From JAJYSO01 sp964579505 (GTDB lineage Bacteria; Bacteroidota; Bacteroidia; Flavobacteriales; Flavobacteriaceae), in contig CAZOGC010000015.1 in the NCBI GenBank assembly GCA_964579505.1, forward strand, positions 3,003 to 67,002: a DNA stretch of 64,000 nt, written 5' to 3'. The notes under the pieces were generated by a model. That model did no database searches. It saw nothing but the letters and a program-made list of their open reading frames with translations, and was not told the origin of the DNA. Shown piece by piece: positions 50,867 through 59,854 of this stretch. Made by a program: the position numbers and the translations under genes. The stretch's first letter is position 1, and each line of letters opens with the position of its first letter.

Positions 50867-52024
50867 ATGTCTATTAAAGAAGAAATCACAAAAATATTTG
50901 AGCAAAAATTCACCAGTTCTCCTGAGGTTGTGGCACAAGCCCCCGGTCGGGTTAATCTTATAGGTGAGCATACAGACTATAATGGTGGTTATGTATTGCC
51001 GTTGGCTATTAATCAATGCGCAGTGGTGGCTGTGGCTAAACGTAATGATCAACACATTTCTTTGTATTCTACACTATTTGATGAACGTTTTGAAATTGCA
51101 CTTGATAAACTTTGTCCACAGCCTCAGCCGGTTTGGGTAAATTATATTTTAGGAGTAATTAATCAACTACAAGAAAAAGGGAAGCCTTTTACAGGGCTTA
51201 ATGTAGTTGTTTCCGGCAATGTACCGCTGGGAGCAGGTCTTTCTTCATCTGCTTCTGTAGAGTGTGCAATAGCGGTGGCTTTAAATGAACTTTTTAAGTT
51301 GCAGTTAACCCGTATGCAATTAGCCAAAACTGCTCAAAAGGCAGAACAAAAGTACGCCGGAGTGAATTGTGGTATTATGGATCATTTTGCTTCTGTATAT
51401 GGAAAAGAGGGGCATGCTGTTCGGTTAGATTGTAATGATTTAAGCTATGCGTATTTTCCGCTAAACTTAGGCGAATACACCCTGCTCTTGCTTAATACTA
51501 ATGTAAAACACTCATTGGCTTCATCGGCTTATAATGAACGTAGAAAAGCTTGTGAAAGGGTAGTGGCTATTGTAGCTGAAAAATACCCTGAAGTAAGCTC
51601 TCTTCGCGATGTTTCTGAGGCTATGCTAGAAGAGTTGGTTCGGATAAATTTTTCGGAGGAATATACAAAAGCTCTTTATGTAGTGGCAGAAATTAAGCGT
51701 GTAGAAAAAGCATCAGAAGCATTGGTTTCTGGAAATCTTGTTGAATTGGGGCGACTGATGTATGCTACTCATGATGGGTTACAACAACACTATAAAGTGA
51801 GTTGTGCAGAACTAGATTTTCTGGTTGATTATGTAGGAAAGATACCGGAAGTATTAGGCGCCCGTATGATGGGAGGAGGTTTTGGCGGCTGTACGCTTAA
51901 TTTGGTTAGAAAAGATTATGTAGAAGAACTAGTTGCAAATATAACCCCACTGTATAAAGAACAATTTAATCTAGCACTTTCTCCTATTCAAGTAAAACCT
52001 TCATCGGGAGCATGCATTTTATAA
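50867..52024 (+). CDS. galK: Galactokinase
   Basis: GHMP kinase making galactose-1-phosphate. Signature PGRVNLIGEHTDYNGGYVLP (residues 26-45), ATP loop VPLGAGLSSSASVE (near residue 120), catalytic Asp in NCGIMDHFASVYG (near residue 171), and GARMMGGGFGGCTLNL near residue 330. 385 residues. Starts 3 bp after galT. Confidence 0.97.
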   Translation: MSIKEEITKIFEQKFTSSPEVVAQAPGRVNLIGEHTDYNGGYVLPLAINQCAVVAVAKRNDQHISLYSTLFDERFEIALDKLCPQPQPVWVNYILGVINQLQEKGKPFTGLNVVVSGNVPLGAGLSSSASVECAIAVALNELFKLQLTRMQLAKTAQKAEQKYAGVNCGIMDHFASVYGKEGHAVRLDCNDLSYAYFPLNLGEYTLLLLNTNVKHSLASSAYNERRKACERVVAIVAEKYPEVSSLRDVSEAMLEELVRINFSEEYTKALYVVAEIKRVEKASEALVSGNLVELGRLMYATHDGLQQHYKVSCAELDFLVDYVGKIPEVLGARMMGGGFGGCTLNLVRKDYVEELVANITPLYKEQFNLALSPIQVKPSSGACIL

Positions 52025-52033
52025 ACTATAAAA

Positions 52034-53098
52034 ATGAATTCATTGAATACACCCCAAATAAAAGACTTTCAGAGCAACAATTTATCTAAAGAAACTACTT
52101 TAATCAAGTTGCAAAACAAAACCATGCAAGTGCTGTTAACCAACTATGGGGCTCGTATTGTGAGTATTATAGTACCCGATAAAGATGGAAATAGAGTAGA
52201 TGTAAACTTGGGCCATCTTACGCTTAAAGAATACCAAAAGGAGAAAGCAAATTATTATGGAGCGGTAATTGGTAGAGTTTGCGGAAGGATTCGTAAGGCG
52301 CAATTTTCAGTGGGTAAAGAAAATTATAAATTACCGGCTAACGAAGGTAAAAACATGCTTCACGGAGGTGTAGAGGGTTTTCATACACGGGTTTTTTCTG
52401 TAGAAAAACAAACGGATACTCAAGTGATTTTATCCTATTTTTCTCCCGATGGTGAAGAGGGGTTTCCCGGCAATTTAACGCTTACGGTGACGTATGAACT
52501 GACCCCAAAAAATGAGCTGAAAATTACCTATACGGCCATAGCCAATCAAACTACTCCTTTTAACGTAACCAACCACGCTTTTTTTAATTTAAATGGAGAA
52601 GGAAATGGAGATGTTTTGCAACATCAATTACAAATTTTTGCGGATAGATACACCTCCATTTCCGCAGATTTATTACCTACCGGAAAATTTAATACGGTAG
52701 AACAAACGGCTTTTGATTTTACACAACCCAAAACTATTGGAAGGGATATAAATTTAGAAGATGACCAATTAAAATATGGAAATGGCTATGACCATACGTT
52801 TGTTTTAAAAGATGCGTTTACTGCTGAAATGTTACACGCAGCGCGTGTAAAAGGGGAGGAGACAGGTATTGTGATGAATTGTTATACCAATCAACCGGGA
52901 GTACATTTATATACAGGAAACTTTATGGATGATGTTTTTTCATTAAAAACCGGAAAAAGCGATACACGTAGAGCCGCTTTTTGTCTAGAAACACAGCATT
53001 TTTCTGATGCTATGAGTTATAATCATTTTCCATCAATAGTGTTAGAGCCGCATAAGTCTTTTAACAGTCAAACGATTTTTGCTTTTTCAATAGCATAA
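52034..53098 (+). CDS. galM: Aldose 1-epimerase (mutarotase)
   Basis: Interconverts the anomers of galactose to feed GalK. TNYGARIVSIIVPDKDGN, NMLHGGVEGFHTRVF with one active-site His, FNVTNHAFFNLNGEG with the second, and the catalytic Glu in FCLETQHFSDAM near residue 315. 354 residues, no signal peptide, so cytosolic. Third gene of the operon, 9 bp after galK. Confidence 0.95.
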   Translation: MNSLNTPQIKDFQSNNLSKETTLIKLQNKTMQVLLTNYGARIVSIIVPDKDGNRVDVNLGHLTLKEYQKEKANYYGAVIGRVCGRIRKAQFSVGKENYKLPANEGKNMLHGGVEGFHTRVFSVEKQTDTQVILSYFSPDGEEGFPGNLTLTVTYELTPKNELKITYTAIANQTTPFNVTNHAFFNLNGEGNGDVLQHQLQIFADRYTSISADLLPTGKFNTVEQTAFDFTQPKTIGRDINLEDDQLKYGNGYDHTFVLKDAFTAEMLHAARVKGEETGIVMNCYTNQPGVHLYTGNFMDDVFSLKTGKSDTRRAAFCLETQHFSDAMSYNHFPSIVLEPHKSFNSQTIFAFSIA

Positions 53099-53116
53099 TC
53101 GCAACGTGTTTGTACT

Positions 53117-53344
53117 TTATTCTTCGGGTGTCTTTTCGTTTGGTTTTTCACTTTTTCCAAACATCCAGAGAAGAGTCATTATTATGCCAAAGACGATATA
53201 GGTTAAACCACTCCACAAGTTGGTATTCTCAGATTTTTCTGCAGCGGTGGTCAGTAGAAAAGAGCCACAAACTAAGATGATGCCGGTAATGAAAAAAAAG
53301 AGGCCAATGATAAACCGAAGATCAAGAATATTTTTATTTTTCAT
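53117..53344 (-). CDS. Small two-helix membrane protein
   Basis: 75 residues with two hydrophobic segments (FIIGLFFFITGIILVCGSFLL and the helix near GLTYIVFGIIMTLLWMFG) and a charged tail (KSEKPNEKTPEE). Unknown. Lies 20 bp after the sodium/sugar symporter on the same strand, so it may be an accessory subunit; that is inference only. Confidence 0.7.
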   Translation of the reverse strand: MKNKNILDLRFIIGLFFFITGIILVCGSFLLTTAAEKSENTNLWSGLTYIVFGIIMTLLWMFGKSEKPNEKTPEE

Positions 53345-53364
53345 AATAGTAAATAGTTAGGTTC

Positions 53365-55014
53365 TTATATGAAAATGATGTTGAGAATAGCGGTTAACAC
53401 TAAAATAAATAGGCCAATATATACTGGTCTCTTATACCAAACTATGTCTTTTGCTTTGGGTTTAGGGGTAAGACTGTACACTAGTCCGACCAGTTTTTTC
53501 TCCGGATGCGGTTTGGTAAACCAGCTAATAATCACCGTTAAAATAAAACAAGTAGCAAAAGCAATAAGCGCTACCATAAAGCTTTGTGCCATGCTCGAAC
53601 TAAACTCGTGTAAGTTAGCAATGGCTCCGCCTTTTCCTTCAGCAGTAGTCAGGTTGTACGTTAGAGCAGCAGATAGGGTTCCGCCAATAAGCCCGTAGAA
53701 AGCCCCATTGGCAGTAGATTTCTTCCAGAACATACCCAAAGCAAAGGTGGCAAACAACGGAGCATTAACAAACCCGAATACCAATTGAAGAAAATCCATA
53801 ATATTGTCAAAACTACTGGCTAGGTAGGCCGTTCCGATAGAGGCTATAATTCCAAATACAGTGGCCCATCGGCCTACTTTTAAATAGTGTTTATCGCTTT
53901 TTCCCGGTCTGATGTAAGACTCGTATATGTCGTATGTCCATACGGTGTTAAAAGCGGTTACGTTTCCGGCCATACCCGACATAAAAGAAGCAAACAAAGC
54001 GGTAAGTCCAATTCCTAAAATTCCGCTAGGATAAAACTCACTGAGAAGTGAGGGCAATACATAATTGTAGTTGGTTTCTCCATTTACCACCGGGATGGTG
54101 TAGCCGGAATGCATTGCCACCATGGCTGCAGCAATTAGCCCCGGAATAATAACGATAAAAGGCATGAGCATTTTAGGAAAAGCAGCAATAAGGGGGGTTT
54201 TCTGAGCAGATCTCATGTTGCGGGTTACCATAGCGCGCTGTACTACCAAAAAGTCGGTACACCAGTAACCAAATGAAAGAACAAACCCGAGCCCCATTAA
54301 CATCTGCCACCAGTTTACCCCCATGGGATTATCACTTGCATCGCCCATATATTCCCATGCATGGGTCATAGAATCAGGTAGACGTTCTACAATACCTTCC
54401 CACCCCCCTACATGGTGTAGGCCAATAAAAACAAGGGGAGCAATACCCAATACAATCAAAAAAAACTGAAGAACTTCGTTGTAAACCGCACTTGTTAGTC
54501 CCCCTAAAAATGTGTAAGCCAAAACAATGCCGGAAGCTAAGATAATAGAAAAAGTAAAGTTCCACCCCAAGATAACTTCAAATAAGATAGCCAGTCCATA
54601 GAGAGAAATACCCGAAGAAAATACGGTCATAATAGCAAAGGTTATGGCATTAAATCCGCGTGTTTTTTCATCAAATCGTTTAGCTAGATACTCCGGTACC
54701 GAGCGTACTTTGCTTCCATAATAAAAAGGCATCATAAAAATACCCAAGAAAACCATAGCCGGGATAGCACCTAGCCAATAAAAATGGCTGGTCATAATAC
54801 CGTATTTGGCTCCGGATGCTGACATGCCGAGTACTTCCTGAGCTCCGAGATTTGCCGATATAAAGGCCAGACTAGTAATCCATAGTGGAATAGAACGCCC
54901 GCTTAATAAAAAATCACTACTAGTTTTTACTTTCTTTTTAATAAGAAAACCAATGCCCAAAACGAAGGCAAAATAGAGGCCGATAATCAGATAATCAATA
55001 AAACCTAGCGTCAT
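53365..55014 (-). CDS. Sodium/sugar symporter (SSS family, SGLT-like)
   Basis: Na+-coupled inner-membrane importer with about 14 helices. FVLGIGFLIKKKVKTSSDFLL and the block AFISANLGAQEVLGMSASGA (first helices and Na+ site), GLTSAVYNEVLQFFLIVLG and FGYWCTDFLVVQRAM are typical of glucose/galactose members. 549 residues. Convergent with galT-galK-galM, so galactose is the likely cargo. Confidence 0.9.
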   Translation of the reverse strand: MTLGFIDYLIIGLYFAFVLGIGFLIKKKVKTSSDFLLSGRSIPLWITSLAFISANLGAQEVLGMSASGAKYGIMTSHFYWLGAIPAMVFLGIFMMPFYYGSKVRSVPEYLAKRFDEKTRGFNAITFAIMTVFSSGISLYGLAILFEVILGWNFTFSIILASGIVLAYTFLGGLTSAVYNEVLQFFLIVLGIAPLVFIGLHHVGGWEGIVERLPDSMTHAWEYMGDASDNPMGVNWWQMLMGLGFVLSFGYWCTDFLVVQRAMVTRNMRSAQKTPLIAAFPKMLMPFIVIIPGLIAAAMVAMHSGYTIPVVNGETNYNYVLPSLLSEFYPSGILGIGLTALFASFMSGMAGNVTAFNTVWTYDIYESYIRPGKSDKHYLKVGRWATVFGIIASIGTAYLASSFDNIMDFLQLVFGFVNAPLFATFALGMFWKKSTANGAFYGLIGGTLSAALTYNLTTAEGKGGAIANLHEFSSSMAQSFMVALIAFATCFILTVIISWFTKPHPEKKLVGLVYSLTPKPKAKDIVWYKRPVYIGLFILVLTAILNIIFI

Positions 55015-55298
55015 AAAATGTGTAGAGATTAAGAGGTAATTATGTTATGAAAGGACTAAAATAATTTTTTTTGTTTAATGAGAATCGAAAAAAATCACAA
55101 AACTTATTATAAAATTTATATTTAGGATAACGAGGGGGTATTCTTAGTTATGTAATGAGCTCAGTGTTAATTATTTGAAATAGGTGTTCAATTTTACGTA
55201 AGTTTGGAGTTTGGCAGATTTTTTGAATGCTTATATTTGAGAAACGATTGGCTGTAAAAAAGCAGATTAATTTAACGGTAATAGCAAAAACGACAATA

Positions 55299-55970
55299 AT
55301 GAAATATGTCTTTCTGATTTTGATAATATTAGTGGGGTCTAGCGTGTATGCGCAAGTAGATGATTCTAAACTAAAGAAAAACGATAAACATATCGGGGAG
55401 CGCCATATAGGTAAAAAAATAAAAAAGATAGGAGAAATACGCCATATAGGCAAAGGGTTTAAAATTGATGACAATTCTAAAAATATATTTGGTCTTCCCA
55501 ATAAGGTTTCTTTTGACATAAAAAAAGATAACCAGGGAGTAGATATGACGAAACAAAAACAATTTGTTACACCGCGTGTAAATATTAACCCTAACTATTT
55601 AAGACGAAAAGAAGGAAGGGTAAAAGAAGAATACAGTCAGCCGCAAGATTTGGGAACTTACAGGACCAAAGGAAAATTTGTTATAATTAGTTGGCGAGAC
55701 TCACAGGTGGTGGATGGAGATCGTGTAAATATTATTGTAAATGATACTGTAGTTGCCCGAAATGTAACTTTATTAGGAAATTATAGCCGTCTGCGTGTAA
55801 ACTTAGGAAATGGATTTACAAAGGTTAAAATTAGAGCATTAAATCAAGGAGAATCCGGTCCTAATACAGCCGACTTTAAGGTAGTTGATGAATACGGGAA
55901 AGTACTTACTCACGATCTTTGGAATCTTACCACCGGAACAATTGCACATTTATTAATTATCAAAGATTAA
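55299..55970 (+). CDS. Secreted protein of unknown function
   Basis: The ATG at 55299 gives a clean signal peptide (MKYVFLILIILVGSSVYAQ); the 24 upstream codons do not. The early mature part is basic and repeats HIG three times (KHIGERHIGKKIKKIGEIRH). The C-terminal half is beta-rich (FVIISWRDSQVVDGDRVNII and TKVKIRALNQGESGPNTAD), which looks like an adhesion or Ig-like fold. 223 residues. Not recognised as a named family. A bidirectional terminator separates it from trxB. Confidence 0.75.
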   Translation: MKYVFLILIILVGSSVYAQVDDSKLKKNDKHIGERHIGKKIKKIGEIRHIGKGFKIDDNSKNIFGLPNKVSFDIKKDNQGVDMTKQKQFVTPRVNINPNYLRRKEGRVKEEYSQPQDLGTYRTKGKFVIISWRDSQVVDGDRVNIIVNDTVVARNVTLLGNYSRLRVNLGNGFTKVKIRALNQGESGPNTADFKVVDEYGKVLTHDLWNLTTGTIAHLLIIKD

Positions 55971-56032
55971 AATCATATACACATCTGTTTACCAGTGATT
56001 TGTATTACTTAATATATAGTTTTACTATAAAT

Positions 56033-56062
56033 AAAAAGGAGGTCTTTTTTGACCTCCTTTTT
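56033..56062. terminator. Bidirectional terminator between convergent genes
   Basis: Perfect 12-bp stem AAAAAGGAGGTC/GACCTCCTTTTT with loop TTTTTT; A/T runs on both sides let it serve trxB and the secreted-protein gene. Confidence 0.88.
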
Positions 56063-56083
56063 ATTGCGATTTATGGCTAATGA

Positions 56084-57067
56084 CTAAGCAGAAATCGTGT
56101 CTTCTTCGTTAGCAGTTTTTTCTACAGTACCTAAATAGCGCTCAGCATCTAAGGCTGCCATACAACCTGAACCGGCAGCAGTAATGGCTTGTCTGTATTC
56201 TTTATCTTGTACGTCACCACATGCAAAAACACCAGGTGTTTGGGTATGCGATCCTTTTCCATGGGTAATCAAATAGCCGGTATTATCCATCTCTAATTGT
56301 CCTTTAAAAATATCGGTATTAGGTTTGTGTCCTATGGCTAGAAAAAATCCGGTTATTTTTAGGTCTTCTGTTTCTTGTGTTTTGTTGTTTATAACTCGTA
56401 AACCTTCAACAACATTTTCACCCAAAACTTCTTTTGTCTCTGTATTGTAACGAACTTCTATATTTTTGGTATTTTCTACTCGATGCTGCATAGCTTTAGA
56501 AGCACGCATTTCATCACGTCGAACCAGCATAGTTACTTTGTTACAAATATTGGCTAGATATGTTGCGTCTTCGCAGGCGGTATCTCCTCCACCTACAACT
56601 GCTACATCTTGTCCTTTGTAAAAAAAGCCATCACAAACAGCACAGGCAGAAACACCACCTCCACGTAAACGTTGTTCACTGGGCAGTCCGAGGTATTTAG
56701 CAGTAGCCCCCGTAGCTATAATTACGGTTTGTGCTTCGAGCCATTCTTTATCGTCTATGCAAACGCGGTGCACTCCTCCATGTTTAGTGCTAAACTCTAC
56801 TTTCGTAGCCAAACCCATATTTACTTTGGTATCAAACCGTTCTGCTTGTTGTTGCAAATCAACCATTAGCTGAGGCCCATCAATTCCTTTCGGATAGCCC
56901 GGAAAATTATCTACTTCGGTGGTAGTGGTCAATTGCCCGCCGGGTTCCATACCGGTATATAAAATAGGTTTCATGTCTGCGCGCGCTGCGTAAATAGCCG
57001 CAGTATAGCCTGCAGGACCTGAACCAATAATTAAGCATTTAATCGGTTGCGTGTCTTGTTTTGCCAT
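56084..57067 (-). CDS. trxB: Thioredoxin reductase
   Basis: FAD enzyme reducing thioredoxin with NADPH. FAD fold IIGSGPAGYTAAIYAARA (near residue 13), redox disulfide GVSACAVCDGFF (near residue 143), NADPH fold VAVVGGGDTACEDATYLAN, and GVFACGDVQDKEYRQAITAAG. 327 residues. Single gene. Confidence 0.97.
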   Translation of the reverse strand: MAKQDTQPIKCLIIGSGPAGYTAAIYAARADMKPILYTGMEPGGQLTTTTEVDNFPGYPKGIDGPQLMVDLQQQAERFDTKVNMGLATKVEFSTKHGGVHRVCIDDKEWLEAQTVIIATGATAKYLGLPSEQRLRGGGVSACAVCDGFFYKGQDVAVVGGGDTACEDATYLANICNKVTMLVRRDEMRASKAMQHRVENTKNIEVRYNTETKEVLGENVVEGLRVINNKTQETEDLKITGFFLAIGHKPNTDIFKGQLEMDNTGYLITHGKGSHTQTPGVFACGDVQDKEYRQAITAAGSGCMAALDAERYLGTVEKTANEEDTISA

Positions 57068-57086
57068 AGTTAAGTATTTAGTTGGA

Positions 57087-57094
57087 CAAATATA
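57087..57094 (-). promoter_or_regulatory. Promoter -7 element for trxB
   Basis: TATATTTG on the minus strand (exact TAnnTTTG), 19 bp before the ATG. Confidence 0.5.
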
Positions 57095-57287
57095 AACTTT
57101 TACCTTCCTCGTCCATTCATTTTAAGTTGATTTTAGGAACCCGGTCCTCGAAGACATAAATGTATGATAATGTTTTTAGAGATGTTTTTGTATATTAAAA
57201 TATTGTTAATCAATTGGTTGTAAGTATAAGTTATTGATTTTTATTCCTTCTTTTAAGAGGTGAAAAAGTTGAGTTAGATGCGTAAAT

Positions 57288-57587
57288 TTGGTTACCCCAA
57301 ACTCAAAAATAGGCTCCATGGGGCGAGTGGTTTTGGTGGGGTTGTCTAACAAAATATTGCCGGTAGACACCTATCGCGAAATCTTGGGCAATGAGGTAGA
57401 GCTTATTGGCTCTAATGATCATCGTTTACAAGAATTACCAAAGTTAATAGAATTTGTAAACCGCAAACAGCTAGATATATCAGAAGAGGTTACGCAAACC
57501 ATTCTTTTAGAGGTAAAAGCTATTAATGAAACACTTCGCAATTTAAGTCAATTTAAATCAGGGGTGTGCACCGTTATAGTTCCTTGA
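57288..57587 (+). pseudogene. 3' remnant of a zinc-type alcohol dehydrogenase (MDR family)
   Basis: From about 57318 the frame reads GRVVLVGLSNKILPVDTYRE, then EVELIGSNDHRLQELPKLIE, and ends GVCTVIVP. This matches the last quarter to third of medium-chain alcohol dehydrogenases, which are about 340 residues. The nucleotide-binding half and zinc ligands are absent, and upstream sequence shows no ADH in any frame I read. The open frame begins only with TTG. Truncated gene, probably not functional. Confidence 0.7.
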
Positions 57588-57619
57588 TAACCAAGCTTTC
57601 CTAAGTGCTATATTATTTG

Positions 57620-57627
57620 TATTTTTG
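57620..57627 (+). promoter_or_regulatory. Possible promoter -7 element for the prp cluster
   Basis: TATTTTTG (TAnnTTTG), about 150 bp before prpB; it would give a long leader. The only exact match seen in the gap. Confidence 0.3.
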
Positions 57628-57780
57628 AGGGGAAAAACGGGCGGTTTCTACCTTTGTTATAGAAGTCTTTAAAGAAGGAGATAAAACCAAATAAATAGGT
57701 GTTTTATCGTATTATATCACGTATCCTTTTCCTAATGATTTAAAGTGATTTAAGAGAAACCTACTGCAAAAAAACTATAA

Positions 57781-58671
57781 ATGACAACATCTTTCAATTC
57801 TCCCGGAAAACGATTTCGGGAAGCCATGCAAAAAGAAAAACCGCTTCAAATTGTAGGCGCTACAACGGCCAACCACGCTTTACTGGCACAACAAGTCGGG
57901 TTTAATGCCCTTTACCTTTCTGGTGGTGGAGTAGCCGCTGGTTCGTTAGGAATTCCCGATTTGGGGATTACAAACCTAGAAGACGTGTTGATAGATATTC
58001 GACGTATTACCAACGTTACCGATTTACCTCTGTTAGTAGATATAGATACCGGGTTTGGCCCTTCTGCATTTAATATTGCCCGAACGGTAAAAGAACTGAT
58101 TCGCAACGGAGCCGCGGCCTTGCATATGGAAGATCAAGTAGGCGCTAAACGCTGTGGCCATCGCCCTAATAAAGAATTGGTTTCTACGCAAGAAATGGTT
58201 GATCGGGTAAAAGCTGCCGCCGATGCGCGCACAGATGAAAATTTTGTAATTGGTGCTCGTACCGATGCCTTTGCAAATGAAGGCTTAGAAGGTGCTTTAG
58301 CGCGTGCAGTGGCCTATAAAGAGGCAGGAGCCGATTTTATTTTTGCGGAAGCCGTCCCGGATATTACATACTATCATAAATTTGTAGAAGCTACCGGTAT
58401 CCCGGTGTTGGCAAATATTACTGAGTTTGGTAAGATTGATATGTACACAGTTGAAGAATTAAAAGCCGCAGAAGTAGGACTCATTTTATATCCACTTTCT
58501 GCTTTTAGAGCAGCTAATAAAGCAGCCCAAAATGTATATAGCCATATACGCAAGGAAGGCACTCAAAAAAATGTGCTTAACACCATGCAAACACGTCAAG
58601 AGTTGTATGAAAGTATAGGGTATTACGACTACGAAAAAAAACTGGATCAACTTTTTAAACGGAAAAAATGA
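57781..58671 (+). CDS. prpB: 2-methylisocitrate lyase
   Basis: Splits 2-methylisocitrate into pyruvate and succinate, the last step of the methylcitrate cycle. LYLSGGGVAAGSLGIPDLG, PLLVDIDTGFGPSAFNIART with the Mg-binding Asp, and the catalytic Cys in GAKRCGHRPNKELV (near residue 124). 296 residues, the PrpB size and not that of isocitrate lyase. Overlaps prpC by 4 bp. Confidence 0.93.
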   Translation: MTTSFNSPGKRFREAMQKEKPLQIVGATTANHALLAQQVGFNALYLSGGGVAAGSLGIPDLGITNLEDVLIDIRRITNVTDLPLLVDIDTGFGPSAFNIARTVKELIRNGAAALHMEDQVGAKRCGHRPNKELVSTQEMVDRVKAAADARTDENFVIGARTDAFANEGLEGALARAVAYKEAGADFIFAEAVPDITYYHKFVEATGIPVLANITEFGKIDMYTVEELKAAEVGLILYPLSAFRAANKAAQNVYSHIRKEGTQKNVLNTMQTRQELYESIGYYDYEKKLDQLFKRKK

Positions 58672-59816
58672 TGGAAGAAGCAAAGAAATTTAAACCGAAA
58701 AAAAGCGTAGCACTTTCCGGAGTAGCTGCCGGAAATACAGCATTAGCAACGGTAGGGCAAAACGGAAACGAATTGCACTACCGCGGGTATGATATTATGG
58801 ATTTGGCTGAAAAGTCAGAGTTTGAAGAGGTAGCTTATTTGTTGATTTATGGAAAATTACCCGATTTTTCAGAATTGGCAAAATATAAAGCAAAGTTGCG
58901 TTCTTACCGTGGATTGCCTCAGTGTTTAAAAGATATATTAAAACAAATACCGGCTGCCGCTCACCCTATGGATGTGTTGCGCACCAGCACCTCGGTTTTG
59001 GGAACTCTTCTTCCTGAAAAAGAAGAACACAACTTGGCTGAAGCCAAAGACATTGCCGATCGATTGTTGGCTTCTTTTGCCTCTGCATTGTTATATTGGT
59101 ATCACTATTCGCATAATGGAAGAGAAATAGAAGTAGAGACAGAAGACTTGTCAATAGGAGGACACTTTTTACACTTGTTGCACGGCAAAAAGCCCTCTCA
59201 TTCTTGGGTGAGAGCCATGAACGTTTCACTAAACCTCTATGCAGAACACGAGTTTAATGCTTCCACCTTTACTAGCCGAGTAATAGCCGGTACAGGATCT
59301 GATATTTATTCAGCTATTACCGGAGCCATAGGCGCTTTACGAGGGCCCAAGCACGGAGGAGCCAATGAGGTGGCTTACACCATTCAAAGTAGATATAAGA
59401 GTCCTGATGAGGCAGAAGAAGATATTAAGAAGCGTATGGCTCGTAAAGAAATCATTATTGGGTTTGGGCATCCGGTTTATACCGTATCAGACCCGCGTAA
59501 TGTAGTTATAAAAGGTGTTGCCAAACGCTTGGCTAAAGAATCGGCTGATACCTTATTGTTTGATGTGGCTGAACGTATTGAATCTGTTATGTGGGAGCAA
59601 AAGAAGATGTTCCCTAACCTAGATTGGTTCTCAGCGGTTTCATACCACCAAATGGATATTCCTACGCTTATGTTTACCCCACTTTTTGTAATGGCGCGAA
59701 GTGCAGGTTGGTGTGCGCATGTGTTAGAACAACGCCAAGACGGTAAGATAATTCGCCCTAGTGCTAATTATGTGGGGCCTGAAAATCAAAAATTCGTACC
59801 GATTGAAAAACGATAA
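58668..59816 (+). CDS. prpC: 2-methylcitrate synthase
   Basis: Condenses propionyl-CoA with oxaloacetate; citrate synthase superfamily. YRGYDIMDLAE, the active site LRGPKHGGANEVAYTI, the catalytic His in IGFGHPVYTVSDPR, the Asp in NLDWFSAVSYHQM, and AHVLEQRQDGKIIRPSANYV. 382 residues. Sequence alone allows citrate synthase, but its place between prpB and prpD decides for methylcitrate synthase. Confidence 0.92.
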   Translation: MMEEAKKFKPKKSVALSGVAAGNTALATVGQNGNELHYRGYDIMDLAEKSEFEEVAYLLIYGKLPDFSELAKYKAKLRSYRGLPQCLKDILKQIPAAAHPMDVLRTSTSVLGTLLPEKEEHNLAEAKDIADRLLASFASALLYWYHYSHNGREIEVETEDLSIGGHFLHLLHGKKPSHSWVRAMNVSLNLYAEHEFNASTFTSRVIAGTGSDIYSAITGAIGALRGPKHGGANEVAYTIQSRYKSPDEAEEDIKKRMARKEIIIGFGHPVYTVSDPRNVVIKGVAKRLAKESADTLLFDVAERIESVMWEQKKMFPNLDWFSAVSYHQMDIPTLMFTPLFVMARSAGWCAHVLEQRQDGKIIRPSANYVGPENQKFVPIEKR

Positions 59817-59854
59817 AAAATTTTAAAAAACAATATAAATTCAACAAAAAATAC

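Noticed and set aside
58668..59816. Ordinary citrate synthase
   Set aside because: Motifs allow both, but the 4-bp overlap with prpB and the following prpD favour methylcitrate synthase.
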